Source of the DNA: a virus
Virus record (IMG/VR): IMGVR_UViG_3300031391_000023
Location: 1 to 20,386 of that record
Length of the DNA: 20,386 nucleotides
Direction: 5' to 3' (one strand)
Shown one piece after another: positions 7,616-15,851 of the stretch (its first letter is position 1; each line of letters begins with the position of its first letter). Both the position numbers and the translations under genes were made by a program. The notes below the pieces were generated by a model. The model saw nothing but the letters and a program-made list of their open reading frames with translations, was not told the origin of the DNA and made no database searches.

Positions 7616-9430
7616 TTAAAATACGTTAAAGTCTTCTTCTTCGTCTGAGTCTTGTTTTATACCGTTCGCCTTTTTCCATTCTTCGTAGAATGTATTCGGG
7701 TTGAATGACTGTTGTTTATTCACTCGTTCATCTAAGTAGTCGTCTGTAAACAGAGCCATTTGCTCATCGGTTAGTTCTGAGATGATTTTAGTGGAGATTG
7801 CGTTGGGTAGGTTTGCCTTTAGGTCCTGTTTTACCTTTGAGTATGAAGTGCCTAGGGCTGTCTTCTTGCTATTACGTCCGAGCGTACCACCTTCCGTTTC
7901 TCCTAGTGTGAATAAACCAGAGCCACCACCCACGGCTCGACCTAATGCATTTACATCAAGTCCGTCACTGGCTGTCTTAAGGAACTGCTTAGCGAACGCT
8001 TCAGCTTCTTTCTTAAGGTCGGCTGTGTGTTTGTTCGTTCGGGATTGTAGGTCTTTAGAGTATCGTTCCTTGATTCGGAAGATTTCTTTCTGCGCTGATT
8101 GCTGGGCTTTGTTCACTTCCTTAGTGATGTCCTCGTAGTCTTTAGTGAGGTCTTGTTCTAGCTTAAGGATAGCTTCGTCTGTGTTGTTCTCGATGTTGTT
8201 TAGTTCGTCATTGAGACTGTTCTCGATAGTACGAGTAGCGAACTTGTATTGTATTTCAAGCTGTTGGGCTTGATTCTGGTACTTGGTCTCTAGGGTCTGT
8301 AAGGCCGCAGGAGCCGCACCAGTGGTTTTTAATGCCCCTAGCTTAGCCAGCTTACCTGTCATGTAATTTTTAGCTGCTAGACGGTTCTCTTCTACCTTGG
8401 CTGTTTGGATTTTCTGCTCAGCTTTGTTCTTAGCAATGGCTGTGTCAGCCTGAGCTTTGAGTGATTGGTTGGCATCTTTTTCTCGTTCCTCTAAGATACG
8501 CTTCTCTTCAATCGCTTGCTTCTTCTTCATTTCTACAATACCCACTTGCTGTTCTGTACCAAAATATAGGTCTACTAGGTCTTGCGGGATAGACGCTTGA
8601 CGCATGATTTCCTCTTGGTAGACCGCTTTCTCTGGGATAAGGTCGTTGAGAGCCTGTTCCTCAGCTTGTTTGTTCGCCATTGGGTTAGTGATACCAGCTA
8701 AGTAGTCACCAGTTGATTGAATATTTTGCTCTGTCCCTGCTACTGGTTCGCTAATCTTACTCGCTACGTTGGCCACGTCCCCGCCATAATTCTGAAAAGA
8801 CTGCATGAGTTGTTGCAGTTGGGGGTTGGTTTGCATAGCTTGGTTCATTTCCTCTTGAGAAGAGAATAGGCCAGCGATGTCTTTGGCTCCGGCTTCGAGG
8901 GTAGCTCTGGTTTTGTCTTGCTTAGTACCGTTACTGTCCCATGATGAGTTTTGAATATCAGTTAGCCCTAGACCTACTCTGTCGATAGTCTTCTTGAGTC
9001 CGGTGAGCGTTTGGGGGTTAAAGGCGTATGAGGTGTTCTCTGAGAGTTGCCCTGTTCGCTTCTGTTTCTCTGCTCTGGCTCGTGAAGCAGCCTCACCATA
9101 GGTGAGTCCTGAGAACTGTGATGGGTCGATAATACCCTCTAGACCCATTGAACGGCCTAGAGATTGAGCTTGTGCGCTATTTAGCGTAGGGATAGCGTTA
9201 CCTGTCTGAGACTTAGAGCCACCATCCTCAGTAACAGCACTCACTTGGTCTGAAATAATGGCTTGGTCTTCAGGGGTTTCAAAGCCCACACCAGAAGCTC
9301 CACCTATTTGAGCGGCGTTGAGTCCTGCTGGGAGCGTTGAGTTCGATGCTTCATACCCATCTAATAGGTCTTTGTCGATTCCATCGAGTCCCTTTAGTTG
9401 GTCTAGTTGTTTTTTAGTAAGTCCTGCCAT
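7616..9430 (-). CDS. Coiled-coil virion protein, probable ejection protein
   Basis: The 604-residue protein starts MAGLTKKQLDQL. Residues about 1-290 are rich in Gln, Ser, Thr and Gly. A long, highly charged coiled coil rich in K, E, Q and A spans roughly 300-480. The C-terminus is acidic (QDSDEEEDFNVF). No signal peptide, membrane segment or catalytic motif is visible. The ATG lies one base after the stop of the collar gene. The position, after the tail hub and before the giant protein, parallels the P22 ejection-protein genes 7-20-16. I therefore infer an internal virion protein delivered with the DNA. I do not recognise a specific family, and an external tail protein is possible. Confidence 0.8.
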   Translation of the reverse strand: MAGLTKKQLDQLKGLDGIDKDLLDGYEASNSTLPAGLNAAQIGGASGVGFETPEDQAIISDQVSAVTEDGGSKSQTGNAIPTLNSAQAQSLGRSMGLEGIIDPSQFSGLTYGEAASRARAEKQKRTGQLSENTSYAFNPQTLTGLKKTIDRVGLGLTDIQNSSWDSNGTKQDKTRATLEAGAKDIAGLFSSQEEMNQAMQTNPQLQQLMQSFQNYGGDVANVASKISEPVAGTEQNIQSTGDYLAGITNPMANKQAEEQALNDLIPEKAVYQEEIMRQASIPQDLVDLYFGTEQQVGIVEMKKKQAIEEKRILEEREKDANQSLKAQADTAIAKNKAEQKIQTAKVEENRLAAKNYMTGKLAKLGALKTTGAAPAALQTLETKYQNQAQQLEIQYKFATRTIENSLNDELNNIENNTDEAILKLEQDLTKDYEDITKEVNKAQQSAQKEIFRIKERYSKDLQSRTNKHTADLKKEAEAFAKQFLKTASDGLDVNALGRAVGGGSGLFTLGETEGGTLGRNSKKTALGTSYSKVKQDLKANLPNAISTKIISELTDEQMALFTDDYLDERVNKQQSFNPNTFYEEWKKANGIKQDSDEEEDFNVF

Positions 9431-9431
9431 G

Positions 9432-10883
9432 TTATGTCTTTATTATGTAGTTAATAACTACGAACGGTGGCATGTTGTTGTGGGGGGTGTCGCCTCCTGT
9501 GGCATCTGTGTCTCTTCGAGAAGCATTATCACTACCCGAACCAGAACTGTCAAAGTCACCACCAGATTGATTTATATTTGAACCATGTGTGTGAGTGGGC
9601 ATTTGAGAAATAAGAAGTGTATTCTCTTCTTCTCCCCCACTATCTCCAAGTAATCGGTCAGTTAGTTGAAAAATCATTGTCATTGTTCCTGCCCCTGCAT
9701 TTACAAGAGCCAATGAATGACCAGCCATTGCTTCTTTGTAACTACTCGCCAATCGAATAGTTGTTGATGTAAGTTTTATAACAAAGTAATCACCCGCACT
9801 TAGTCCAGTGGGTAAAGTATCGTCAGTACTAATAGTAACTTTTGTACCTGTTATGATGTTTTGACTAAGAGCTGCAACAGTAATCACTGCATCGTTTTTG
9901 ATAGCGGAGACTGAGGTTCCGTTAAAATCAGAACTAATTACATTTATTTGATTTTTACTTGCGATAGCATCTAGACCTGTTGCAAATAAACTAAATGTAC
10001 TGCCAGCGTCTCGTAAATAGTATGTTGTGCCACTATCTAGCCCATTTAATGTTGATGCAGGAGTAAATCCTACACCGTTTGCGATTCCAGAGGCAGCACC
10101 ATCAATTCGAATCCAGCCATCTTCACGGTGACCGCTTGTAATATCACCTAAGTCAGACCCAATTTCTATTGATGCCGCATCTACTGTAATTGATTCTTGT
10201 TTTTGTCCTGCACCTACTGGGAAAGATGAACGTAAGTCTGGTACGTTAAACGTAGTTGAGCCGTCACCCACACCATATGATGTGCTAGTTACAGCAAAAA
10301 GGTCAGCGTAAGTAGTTCTCGATACGGCGGCACCATCACAAAGTAGGAAACCTGTAGGGGCTGCTGCACCAGCGTACATAGAAATCATACCCGTAGTGGC
10401 CGCAATAAATTGTGCTTGAGTCGCTGTTACTCCAGCTCCTGCGTTCATTCTAGTATCGTTAGTACCCACCGCAATTGGCTCTGCTGCGTCTGCTGGAGCC
10501 GCTGATAGCTTTGAGATACCCTTTACCGTTGTACTGGCGTTAGGCGCACCGGCAGATACAATAGCGTTAATCGTATCGTCAATCTCTTGCTGGTGTTCTG
10601 CGGTGTAGTTCATTCGAACAGCCTCACCTGCGATGTGAGCTTGGTCAGTAGTCCCTCCGAGTCCTCTGTCACCGGCTAGAGCGATGGTTACGTAGTCTCC
10701 TGTACCGTCTGTGCCTGTGCCTGTGTATTTAATAATCTCACGTAGGGATTCACTCCCTGGGGAAATAACCAAGTAGCCGTTAATCGGTGTTGGTTTAGTT
10801 GATACGTAGATGTTAGTCGCTCCGGTTGTGCAATCGACTGCTACGGTTTCTTTATAAAAGTTCTGAAGGGTTGAGATAGCCAT
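9432..10883 (-). CDS. Tail collar-domain protein with internal beta-domain insertion
   Basis: This is a 483-residue structural protein. Residues about 15-110 form a beta-rich N-terminal region (GATNIYVST..., RGLGGTTDQAH...GEAVR). Residues 165-227 match the phage tail collar domain: MISMYAGAAAPTGFLLCDG, then YGVGDGSTTFNVPDLRSSFPVGAG. Residues about 413-483 carry the usual end of such proteins, GDSGGEEENTLLISQMPTHTHG and a final PPFVVINYIIK. In familiar collar proteins these two parts are nearly contiguous. Here about 180 residues intervene, including DTLPTGLSAGDYFVIKLTS. The HTHG motif probably binds metal, as in related fibre tips. A role in the tail tip or host contact is inferred. An extended -10 box lies 13 bases upstream of the ATG. 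Confidence 0.88.
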   Translation of the reverse strand: MAISTLQNFYKETVAVDCTTGATNIYVSTKPTPINGYLVISPGSESLREIIKYTGTGTDGTGDYVTIALAGDRGLGGTTDQAHIAGEAVRMNYTAEHQQEIDDTINAIVSAGAPNASTTVKGISKLSAAPADAAEPIAVGTNDTRMNAGAGVTATQAQFIAATTGMISMYAGAAAPTGFLLCDGAAVSRTTYADLFAVTSTSYGVGDGSTTFNVPDLRSSFPVGAGQKQESITVDAASIEIGSDLGDITSGHREDGWIRIDGAASGIANGVGFTPASTLNGLDSGTTYYLRDAGSTFSLFATGLDAIASKNQINVISSDFNGTSVSAIKNDAVITVAALSQNIITGTKVTISTDDTLPTGLSAGDYFVIKLTSTTIRLASSYKEAMAGHSLALVNAGAGTMTMIFQLTDRLLGDSGGEEENTLLISQMPTHTHGSNINQSGGDFDSSGSGSDNASRRDTDATGGDTPHNNMPPFVVINYIIKT

Positions 10884-10896
10884 ATATATATTGTTA

Positions 10897-10905
10897 ATTA
10901 TACCA
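10897..10905 (-). promoter_or_regulatory. Extended -10 promoter of the collar gene
   Basis: TGGTATAAT lies in the 24-base gap after the stop of the 594-aa gene. Transcription starting about 7 bases downstream would leave a leader of roughly 7 bases before the ATG at 10883. The interval AACAATATATAT has no Shine-Dalgarno sequence. Confidence 0.55.
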
Positions 10906-10907
10906 TT

Positions 10908-12692
10908 TTAATTCATGCTAATAACACTACTGGATTTAGTCAGCTTGCGTGGGCTTTTGTGACCAGATAGAGCGAATTGTGAGATGGTAAAGGTCTCACT
11001 TAATTTATCGTTACTCAGCTCGATACTGATTGACTGAGCCTTAGAGAGGAAAGATACTCTACGTTTAGTAAAGGGTGAGTTTGCCACCACTCGACCAAAG
11101 GAGTCTGCGATAAGCATGTCACCGATTGGTACTTCGGGGAGAGCGTTCTCTTCATTCTCTACTGGGTTGCCAACAAAGAAGATTTTAGCTTTAGTGTTAC
11201 GTATGTCGTTTGCGTCTGAGTAAACAGTGACTGTCACGCGAGCCAGTAGGTCTTTGAACATTAGGTCTAGGTAGCGGTAGACGTTGAAACGTGAGAAGTC
11301 ATCGTCCTCTACCCGCTCAAAGCGCACTGATGAAGGGATAGCTACCCCATTATCGTTTAGTGATTCTGTCCACTTGAGTACACCAAAGGGTGCTGATGAC
11401 TTGGCACTGTATATTACCCCGTCAATCTCCATGTAGTCTGAGCTTTTGGCTTTGATACGGTTGGTATTCTTAGTCCATGCGTTGCCGTGAAGTAGGTGAC
11501 AGACAAAAGTCACATCGTTTGTGTCTTCAACTAGGGGAATAGCCATATAGAACCGTCTGTTGTAGTAGAAAGTAACTATCTGTGAGTAGTCTGCTACTTT
11601 AATATAAGCTAGTGTCTCCTTAATATCCTCTGAAATGACTGATGTATTGACTCCAAGTACCCCTATTTGCTGGTCTTTGTACCCAATAGAGCGCACTTCT
11701 AGCCCTGTGAAGAACCAGATGTCGTTCTCTACCCATGAGATAGCGTCTTTCCCACACGCTCCGTACTGTCCGTTTTGAATCTCTAGCTTCGGTACGAACA
11801 AATCTACAATTTGGTCGTAAATAAAGGTCAGTTTCCAGATGCTCTCTTGTTTGAATATCAATAAAGAGCCAAAGTAGTTAACTGTGCCGGTGATTTTGTC
11901 TGTGCCGGTAGGTTTGATTATGTCTGTACCAGTAAAAGTAGTGGGGACTCCTACGTTTGAGTAATAGGTAGTTAGTGGCTCGGCTGTTACACCTGATACA
12001 AATAGTCTGTCCTCAAATATCTCTAAGATGTTACCCTTTGGCGCGCTTGCGTACTCAGTAAAGGTAGTACCGTCAAACTTAGTATACGGCTCGTTCGCGT
12101 TACTGAGGTATAAATCATCGTCATACACCAAGTAAGCGAACTCTGCGTCCTCTGTGTACGCTGCTGTGACAGTGTGTACGCCTGATTGTGTACCGGAAGT
12201 ATCAACTGCGCTTCCTCCTACTGTCTCGGAGAACTGAAAAGCGTTGGCGGTGAGTCCAGCAGCGATAACGAAGTAGGTGGTGCCAGCGGTGATACCTGTC
12301 GGTAGTGCGCCGGTAGTGCTGAATACGATAGGTGTAGTAGATACAAAGCTATGAGCTGTCTGAGTTACTACGGCCGGGGTGGCGATAGTGATAGTAGACG
12401 TTCCCCCACGCAAGTTCTCCCATAGGTTAGTAGTGGTGTTGTATCGCTGTAGGTGTTTACCTGTCGCTCCCAGGATATAGTTTGTGCCGTCCTTTTTCTT
12501 GTAGTTAAATAGCGAGTGAAACAATGATGCACTTTCAGCTCCAAACAACTCACAACCAGTGTCTTTAGTTAAATACCCTTCCTCAATGAAGTTCATGTTA
12601 ATCGGGACAGTCCGTCCTCGGTTGTCATCTACGTCAACAGCCTTTGCCAGCTCGTCTTTGATGATGGTGAATGGTTGCTTTTTGATTGGCAT
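10908..12692 (-). CDS. Tail hub / packaged-DNA stabilisation-type protein
   Basis: The protein has 594 residues, mostly beta strands. Phrases such as NYILGATGKHLQRYN, FAYLVYDDDLYLSNANEPYTKFDGTTF, FEDRLFVSGV and SLLIFKQESIWKL recur in propeller-like tail hub proteins of short-tailed phages. Its place directly after a ~200-aa adaptor matches P22 gene 10, whose product plugs the neck after packaging. Residues about 98-178 (TQTAHSFVSTTPIVFSTTGALPTG... to ...TSGTQSGVHTV) form a separate beta domain that seems inserted between propeller strands. The start codon lies one base past the stop of the adaptor gene, so translation is probably coupled. The family call rests on layout and strand motifs, not on a profile search. 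Confidence 0.75.
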   Translation of the reverse strand: MPIKKQPFTIIKDELAKAVDVDDNRGRTVPINMNFIEEGYLTKDTGCELFGAESASLFHSLFNYKKKDGTNYILGATGKHLQRYNTTTNLWENLRGGTSTITIATPAVVTQTAHSFVSTTPIVFSTTGALPTGITAGTTYFVIAAGLTANAFQFSETVGGSAVDTSGTQSGVHTVTAAYTEDAEFAYLVYDDDLYLSNANEPYTKFDGTTFTEYASAPKGNILEIFEDRLFVSGVTAEPLTTYYSNVGVPTTFTGTDIIKPTGTDKITGTVNYFGSLLIFKQESIWKLTFIYDQIVDLFVPKLEIQNGQYGACGKDAISWVENDIWFFTGLEVRSIGYKDQQIGVLGVNTSVISEDIKETLAYIKVADYSQIVTFYYNRRFYMAIPLVEDTNDVTFVCHLLHGNAWTKNTNRIKAKSSDYMEIDGVIYSAKSSAPFGVLKWTESLNDNGVAIPSSVRFERVEDDDFSRFNVYRYLDLMFKDLLARVTVTVYSDANDIRNTKAKIFFVGNPVENEENALPEVPIGDMLIADSFGRVVANSPFTKRRVSFLSKAQSISIELSNDKLSETFTISQFALSGHKSPRKLTKSSSVISMN

Positions 12693-12693
12693 A

Positions 12694-13293
12694 CTAAATA
12701 ATCAAGTTTTGGTGGGTAAACATTACAGCTCCTTTCTGGTTCGTTTCTTCGTAGACTGACTGTGCTGCCATTCGTTCACCCAGTTCAGTGGCAAACTTAT
12801 TCTTGTAGAAGGCTGAGAGTTCCTCGTCTTGCAGGTCTTCGTACGCACGAGTCATCGCTCCATAGATGATAGGTTCGTGGAAGTATTCGTTGATAGATGG
12901 TGTAGACCCACTGACTAGCTCGTCTGGTTTTGGCCAGTACTTCATTGTCAGGTTTGCTACGGTGGTGTCACTACACTTAATCTCCCCATCCTCAATCGTG
13001 TAGGCGTAGGGGATAGTCTCTTTAACAAAGTCATTGATTGATACCTCGGTGTATAAGTTACCGTCATTTCCTACCGCTTCACCGTGGGCTGTTCCAAAGG
13101 TACTAGGGAGTGTCCCCACCCCAGCAGTAAGGGTGATGATAGTAGTGTCTATATCAGTAGCAGTAAACAGACGCTTCCATACGTCTTTGTACGCCTCGTT
13201 GGTGTAGATGAGAAGGATATTGTCAGGAATAACGTCTGTCGTTGCTTCCAGTATCTTTCGTCTTATGATGGTTTGTATTTGGTTTGTTGTCAT
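12694..13293 (-). CDS. Head-tail adaptor (neck) protein
   Basis: The 199-residue protein begins with helices (IQTIIRRKILEATTD, then DNILLIYTNEAYKDVWKRL). A middle part concerns beta strands (TIITLTAGVGTLPSTFG), followed by a helical end with YGAMTRAYEDLQDEELSAFYKNKFATELGERM. This order is typical of podovirus adaptor proteins that dock under the portal. P22 gp4 has the same position and similar size (166 aa). It follows the coat gene across a hairpin-bearing gap. No peptidase or other catalytic motif is visible. Confidence 0.65.
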   Translation of the reverse strand: MTTNQIQTIIRRKILEATTDVIPDNILLIYTNEAYKDVWKRLFTATDIDTTIITLTAGVGTLPSTFGTAHGEAVGNDGNLYTEVSINDFVKETIPYAYTIEDGEIKCSDTTVANLTMKYWPKPDELVSGSTPSINEYFHEPIIYGAMTRAYEDLQDEELSAFYKNKFATELGERMAAQSVYEETNQKGAVMFTHQNLII

Positions 13294-13313
13294 ATGAATG
13301 TCTTAAGCCCAAT

Positions 13314-13341
13314 AAGCCCACCCTCATTAGAGAGTGGGCTT
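13314..13341 (-). terminator. Strong hairpin after the coat gene
   Basis: On the minus strand AAGCCCACTCTC, loop TAAT, GAGGGTGGGCTT forms a 12-bp stem with one G-U pair. It lies 7 bases past the coat stop codon and 21 bases before the adaptor ATG. No proper T-run follows (ATTGGGCTTAAG), so it may be a partial terminator or an mRNA-stabilising hairpin rather than a full stop. Confidence 0.6.
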
Positions 13342-13347
13342 GTGGGA

Positions 13348-14448
13348 TTATGAGATTGTTGCTCGGAGAACAGCTCCTCGTCCACGGTTGCCTTCGAATA
13401 CTTTGTATCCTCGGACAAGTAGTCCTTTACAGGTAGATACGAATGAGTTCGGGTCAGTCTCACTTGAGATGATAGAAACCTTCATAATCTGTGCTGCAAA
13501 AGCCATGAATTCCTTCGTACCAGCTAGGAAGAAGTAACCAGTTGTGTTGTTACCTGCTACTAGCTCTGAGAAGTAGATGTCAAAGTTTGCGAATCGGCCT
13601 ACAAACCCTTCCTTTACTACCTCTTCGTACGCTACGTCTACTGCTGGGATAAACTCTGGTGCTTGTCGCATGATACCTTCCATTGCTGAGTTAACAACTA
13701 GGAAACGTCGTTCCTTACGTGGTGTAAGTGATGCGTTTAGTACTGTACCGAGTTGTACCATGTACTGGTATACGTTGCTCTTAGTCAAAGCAACTGCTGT
13801 AGCTCCTGCGATTGTGTAAGAAGTACCACTTGATACTGCTCCACCTGTGTACTCACTTTCTGCTCCAACGTCTTTAATTGTGATTGAAGTTGCTGATGCG
13901 TACGCTGTAACGATTTGGTAAGTTGCTCCAGCGTCTGCTGTGAAGTAACCTCCTACCATTGCTGCGGTGAAAGTAGTTCCTGTACCTGTTACTGCTCCGG
14001 TAGTTGCTGCTACTGCTACTGATCCAGTTGAGTAATTTGTTCCAACTACGTTTGCTCCTGATGCGTTACGTCGTCCGTACTCTAGAAGTTCAGTGTCGAT
14101 AAGTTCTGACATGTCCATTCGTGCGTTTGATGCGTATTCTGACATTGTGTCTACATCGTTTTGTAGCTTGTCAATGTCGTCTACAACAAACTTGAAGTAG
14201 TCAGCTTGGTCGATAACTAGGTCTTCTGAGGTTGGGTTTAGGTCTTGTGCAACCAATGTCATTCCCTTTGTGTATGAAGAAAGACTGATTTTAGCTGCTG
14301 TACGAACTCGAACTCGGTCTCCCATGTTCTTGATTTCACCTTCGTACTTTGTGTTGGTGATGTTCTGGTAGATTGTCTCGTTGTAGAGAGTTTCTACTAG
14401 TTTAAGGCTAAATACTATTGGAGTATTAGCTGCTAATGATTGTGACAT
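13348..14448 (-). CDS. Major capsid protein with beta-domain insertion
   Basis: The 366-residue protein has the features of P22-type/HK97-fold coat proteins. These include an N-terminal arm (TPIVFSLKLVETLYNETIYQNI), RVRVRTAAKISLSSYTKG, the long helix DYFKFVVDDIDKLQND to TELLEYGRR (83-127), and a C-terminal ERRFLVVNSAMEGIM, GRFANFDIYFSE, FFLAGTKEFMAFA, KGLLVRGYKVFEG. The gene follows the scaffold directly, as expected. Residues about 140-218 (SVAVAATTGAVTGTGTTFTA to YTIAGATA) are small, Ala/Gly/Thr-rich beta sequence. They look like an inserted domain, which would probably project from the capsid surface. Many such subunits form the icosahedral shell. A short palindrome lies just before the ATG. 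Confidence 0.9.
   Translation of the reverse strand: MSQSLAANTPIVFSLKLVETLYNETIYQNITNTKYEGEIKNMGDRVRVRTAAKISLSSYTKGMTLVAQDLNPTSEDLVIDQADYFKFVVDDIDKLQNDVDTMSEYASNARMDMSELIDTELLEYGRRNASGANVVGTNYSTGSVAVAATTGAVTGTGTTFTAAMVGGYFTADAGATYQIVTAYASATSITIKDVGAESEYTGGAVSSGTSYTIAGATAVALTKSNVYQYMVQLGTVLNASLTPRKERRFLVVNSAMEGIMRQAPEFIPAVDVAYEEVVKEGFVGRFANFDIYFSELVAGNNTTGYFFLAGTKEFMAFAAQIMKVSIISSETDPNSFVSTCKGLLVRGYKVFEGNRGRGAVLRATIS
13795..14031 (-). other. Inserted beta-sandwich-like domain of the coat protein
   Basis: Residues 140-218 of the coat protein carry alternating hydrophobic beta pattern with GTGTTFTAAMVGGYFTADAG and SATSITIKD. This pattern is common in small surface or fibre domains of phages. 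The helical coat core resumes on both sides. The boundaries are estimated from the pattern. Confidence 0.55.
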
Positions 14449-14452
14449 TTTT

Positions 14453-14466
14453 GGATTTTATAATCC
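14453..14466 (-). repeat. Short palindrome in the coat gene leader
   Basis: GGATTATAAAATCC on the minus strand is a 5-bp inverted repeat with loop ATAA, ending four bases before the coat ATG. It also contains a TATAAA -10-like core. It could be a weak promoter or a translation-control hairpin; neither is shown. Confidence 0.35.
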
Positions 14467-14473
14467 AGAAGGT

Positions 14474-15220
14474 TTAATTGATTCCTTTTTTTAGGTCAGC
14501 GTTAAATTCTTTAGACATATTAGCGAACTTGGTTGGGTTTTCTTGAGACATACGTGTCCAATCTGCGAGTGAGCGTGCCTGAACTGGTGTTTTATCACCG
14601 CCGGTTACGTCCTCTAGGTCGACACGTGAAGTCTTCTTCCGTTCCTCTTCTGCTCCAATCTCTTTGGCTTTGTCGTATAGGTAGCTCTTTCCTAAGTCAA
14701 CGATGATGTCTTTGATGTTATCTGGGACGTTACTCGCGTTGTAGTAGGTGCTTTGAAAGTAATCTTTGTGGTCGGCTAGTTCAGGGAGGACTTGTGTAGC
14801 TTCCTGAAATGCGGTGTCCCACTTACTTTTACTATAAGCCTGGCGGGAGAAGGCGATGGCTGGGTCTTGCAGTATCTCATCCTTGGCTTTCTTGGAGATA
14901 GTCTGTGACCACTTAAGCAAGTTGGCTTGTGCGTCTTCATCTAAGTCTGAGAATCCTTCGAAAAGGGCTTCTTCTTCTGGTTGGGTAATAACTTCTGCGC
15001 TTTTTACATTTGTCTGAGCTGATTGAAACTCTCGTAGTGATTTGTTCTCTTCGTAGAGTCGCTGGGCTTCTCTGGCACTGTCTTTGAATTTCTGCTCGTA
15101 GTCTGTAACCTGTGCGTCAGGGGTTTCACCAGTTTCCGTCTGTTCCGTTCCTTCTTGTGGGGTCTCAGGGTTAGCTGTTGCGTCCTGTGTTTCCTCGTCG
15201 AATGAGTTTGGATTGTTCAT
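14474..15220 (-). CDS. Scaffolding protein
   Basis: The 248-residue protein is acidic and low in complexity at the N-terminus (about 1-45, rich in E, T, Q and P). It then becomes helical and charged (DYEQKFKDSAREAQRLYEENKSLREFQ). It ends with a basic helix-rich tail (WTRMSQENPTKFANMSKEFNADLKKGIN). Scaffolds usually place a coat-binding basic helix at the C-terminus and sit immediately before the coat gene, as here. There is no catalytic motif, so no maturation protease is suggested. An extended -10 box and a hairpin lie in the 59-base gap upstream. Confidence 0.75.
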   Translation of the reverse strand: MNNPNSFDEETQDATANPETPQEGTEQTETGETPDAQVTDYEQKFKDSAREAQRLYEENKSLREFQSAQTNVKSAEVITQPEEEALFEGFSDLDEDAQANLLKWSQTISKKAKDEILQDPAIAFSRQAYSKSKWDTAFQEATQVLPELADHKDYFQSTYYNASNVPDNIKDIIVDLGKSYLYDKAKEIGAEEERKKTSRVDLEDVTGGDKTPVQARSLADWTRMSQENPTKFANMSKEFNADLKKGIN

Positions 15221-15231
15221 ATAGTATTTTT

Positions 15232-15258
15232 GACCGTCCTGCTAAGGAGGGTTTGGTC
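15232..15258 (-). promoter_or_regulatory. Hairpin in the scaffold gene leader
   Basis: On the minus strand GACC pairs with GGTC, enclosing TCCT-TAGC-AGGA. The RNA would carry CCTCCTTA, the same string as the usual 3' tail of 16S rRNA. It lies between the extended -10 box at 15268 and the ATG at 15220. A leader structure is likely; its function is unknown. Confidence 0.4.
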
Positions 15259-15267
15259 TTATAGTTA

Positions 15268-15276
15268 ATTATAACA
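15268..15276 (-). promoter_or_regulatory. Extended -10 promoter upstream of the scaffold
   Basis: TGTTATAAT lies in the gap between the 78-aa gene and the scaffold. The predicted leader is about 41 bases and contains the hairpin at 15232-15258. This would give scaffold and coat a separate promoter, which fits their high demand. Confidence 0.55.
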
Positions 15277-15279
15277 CAT

Positions 15280-15516
15280 TTATTTGGTATCCTTCGCTGC
15301 TGGTCGCTTAGTTTTCTTCATGGCAGCAGTAGCTTTCTGTACTTCTGCTGAGGTCAGTGGCTCTGGTTCAGTGATACCAAGACGTTCCAGGGTGTCTTCA
15401 TCGAGCAAGTGTTCATGCTCAACTAGAAACTCTACGTCTTGTGAGTCCCATGCGGATTTACTGACAATCTCTTCAATGGTGACTACCTTTGGGCCGGAGC
15501 CTTCGAATTCCATCAT
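15280..15516 (-). CDS. Small acidic protein of unknown function
   Basis: The 78-residue product is acidic at first (MMEFEGSGPKVVTIEEIVSKS, VEFLVEHEHLLDEDTLERLG) and ends in a basic tail (MKKTKRPAAKDTK). It sits between the 104-aa gene and the scaffold. I recognise no family. Two adjacent ATG codons occur, and the upstream one was chosen. A role in head assembly is suggested only by position. Confidence 0.6.
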   Translation of the reverse strand: MMEFEGSGPKVVTIEEIVSKSAWDSQDVEFLVEHEHLLDEDTLERLGITEPEPLTSAEVQKATAAMKKTKRPAAKDTK

Positions 15517-15536
15517 AATTTAATATTTTTTATCCG

Positions 15537-15851
15537 TTAGTTTTTGTTATTGATAATATTAGCAATCATCTCTTTCTCTTTGGTTGGTGAGTCAAGGAAT
15601 GAACACAGGCTCTGTGTAAACTCTATCTTCATCTTAAGAAATAAGTCGTCACGTTCGCCTAGACTCTTAGTAGTAAGGCTTTTGATAGCCTGTTCTACCT
15701 CTTGGTCGAGGAAAGTACGCACGTCTGCCTCGGTTAACTGCCTACCACTGAGGGTCTTTTCCCATTCAGCGTAGGTAGACTTCTCTTCACTGTTCAACTC
15801 ATCGACTGACTTGACTCCTATTTTCTGTAGATAATCGGTTAGTATAGACAT
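15537..15851 (-). CDS. Small protein of unknown function coupled to the portal gene
   Basis: The 104-residue product is mainly helical (MSILTDYLQKIGVKSVDELNSEEKSTYAEWEKTL, then LTEADVRTFLDQEVEQAIKSL). Its ATG overlaps the portal stop as TAATG, so the two are translationally coupled. Small helical proteins at this place are common in related phages, and their role is not established. No motif identifies a function. Confidence 0.7.
   Translation of the reverse strand: MSILTDYLQKIGVKSVDELNSEEKSTYAEWEKTLSGRQLTEADVRTFLDQEVEQAIKSLTTKSLGERDDLFLKMKIEFTQSLCSFLDSPTKEKEMIANIINNKN

Noticed and set aside
15243-15250. Plus-strand TAAGGAGG, a perfect Shine-Dalgarno sequence
   Set aside because: The nearest ATG is 33 bases away and opens a frame that is the antisense of the 78-aa gene; TTG just after it meets a stop within three codons. 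It is more simply part of the scaffold leader hairpin.
15284-15523. Plus-strand 79-codon frame with a hydrophobic start
   Set aside because: It covers the 78-aa minus-strand gene almost exactly and lacks its own signals. The minus-strand gene fits the operon spacing.
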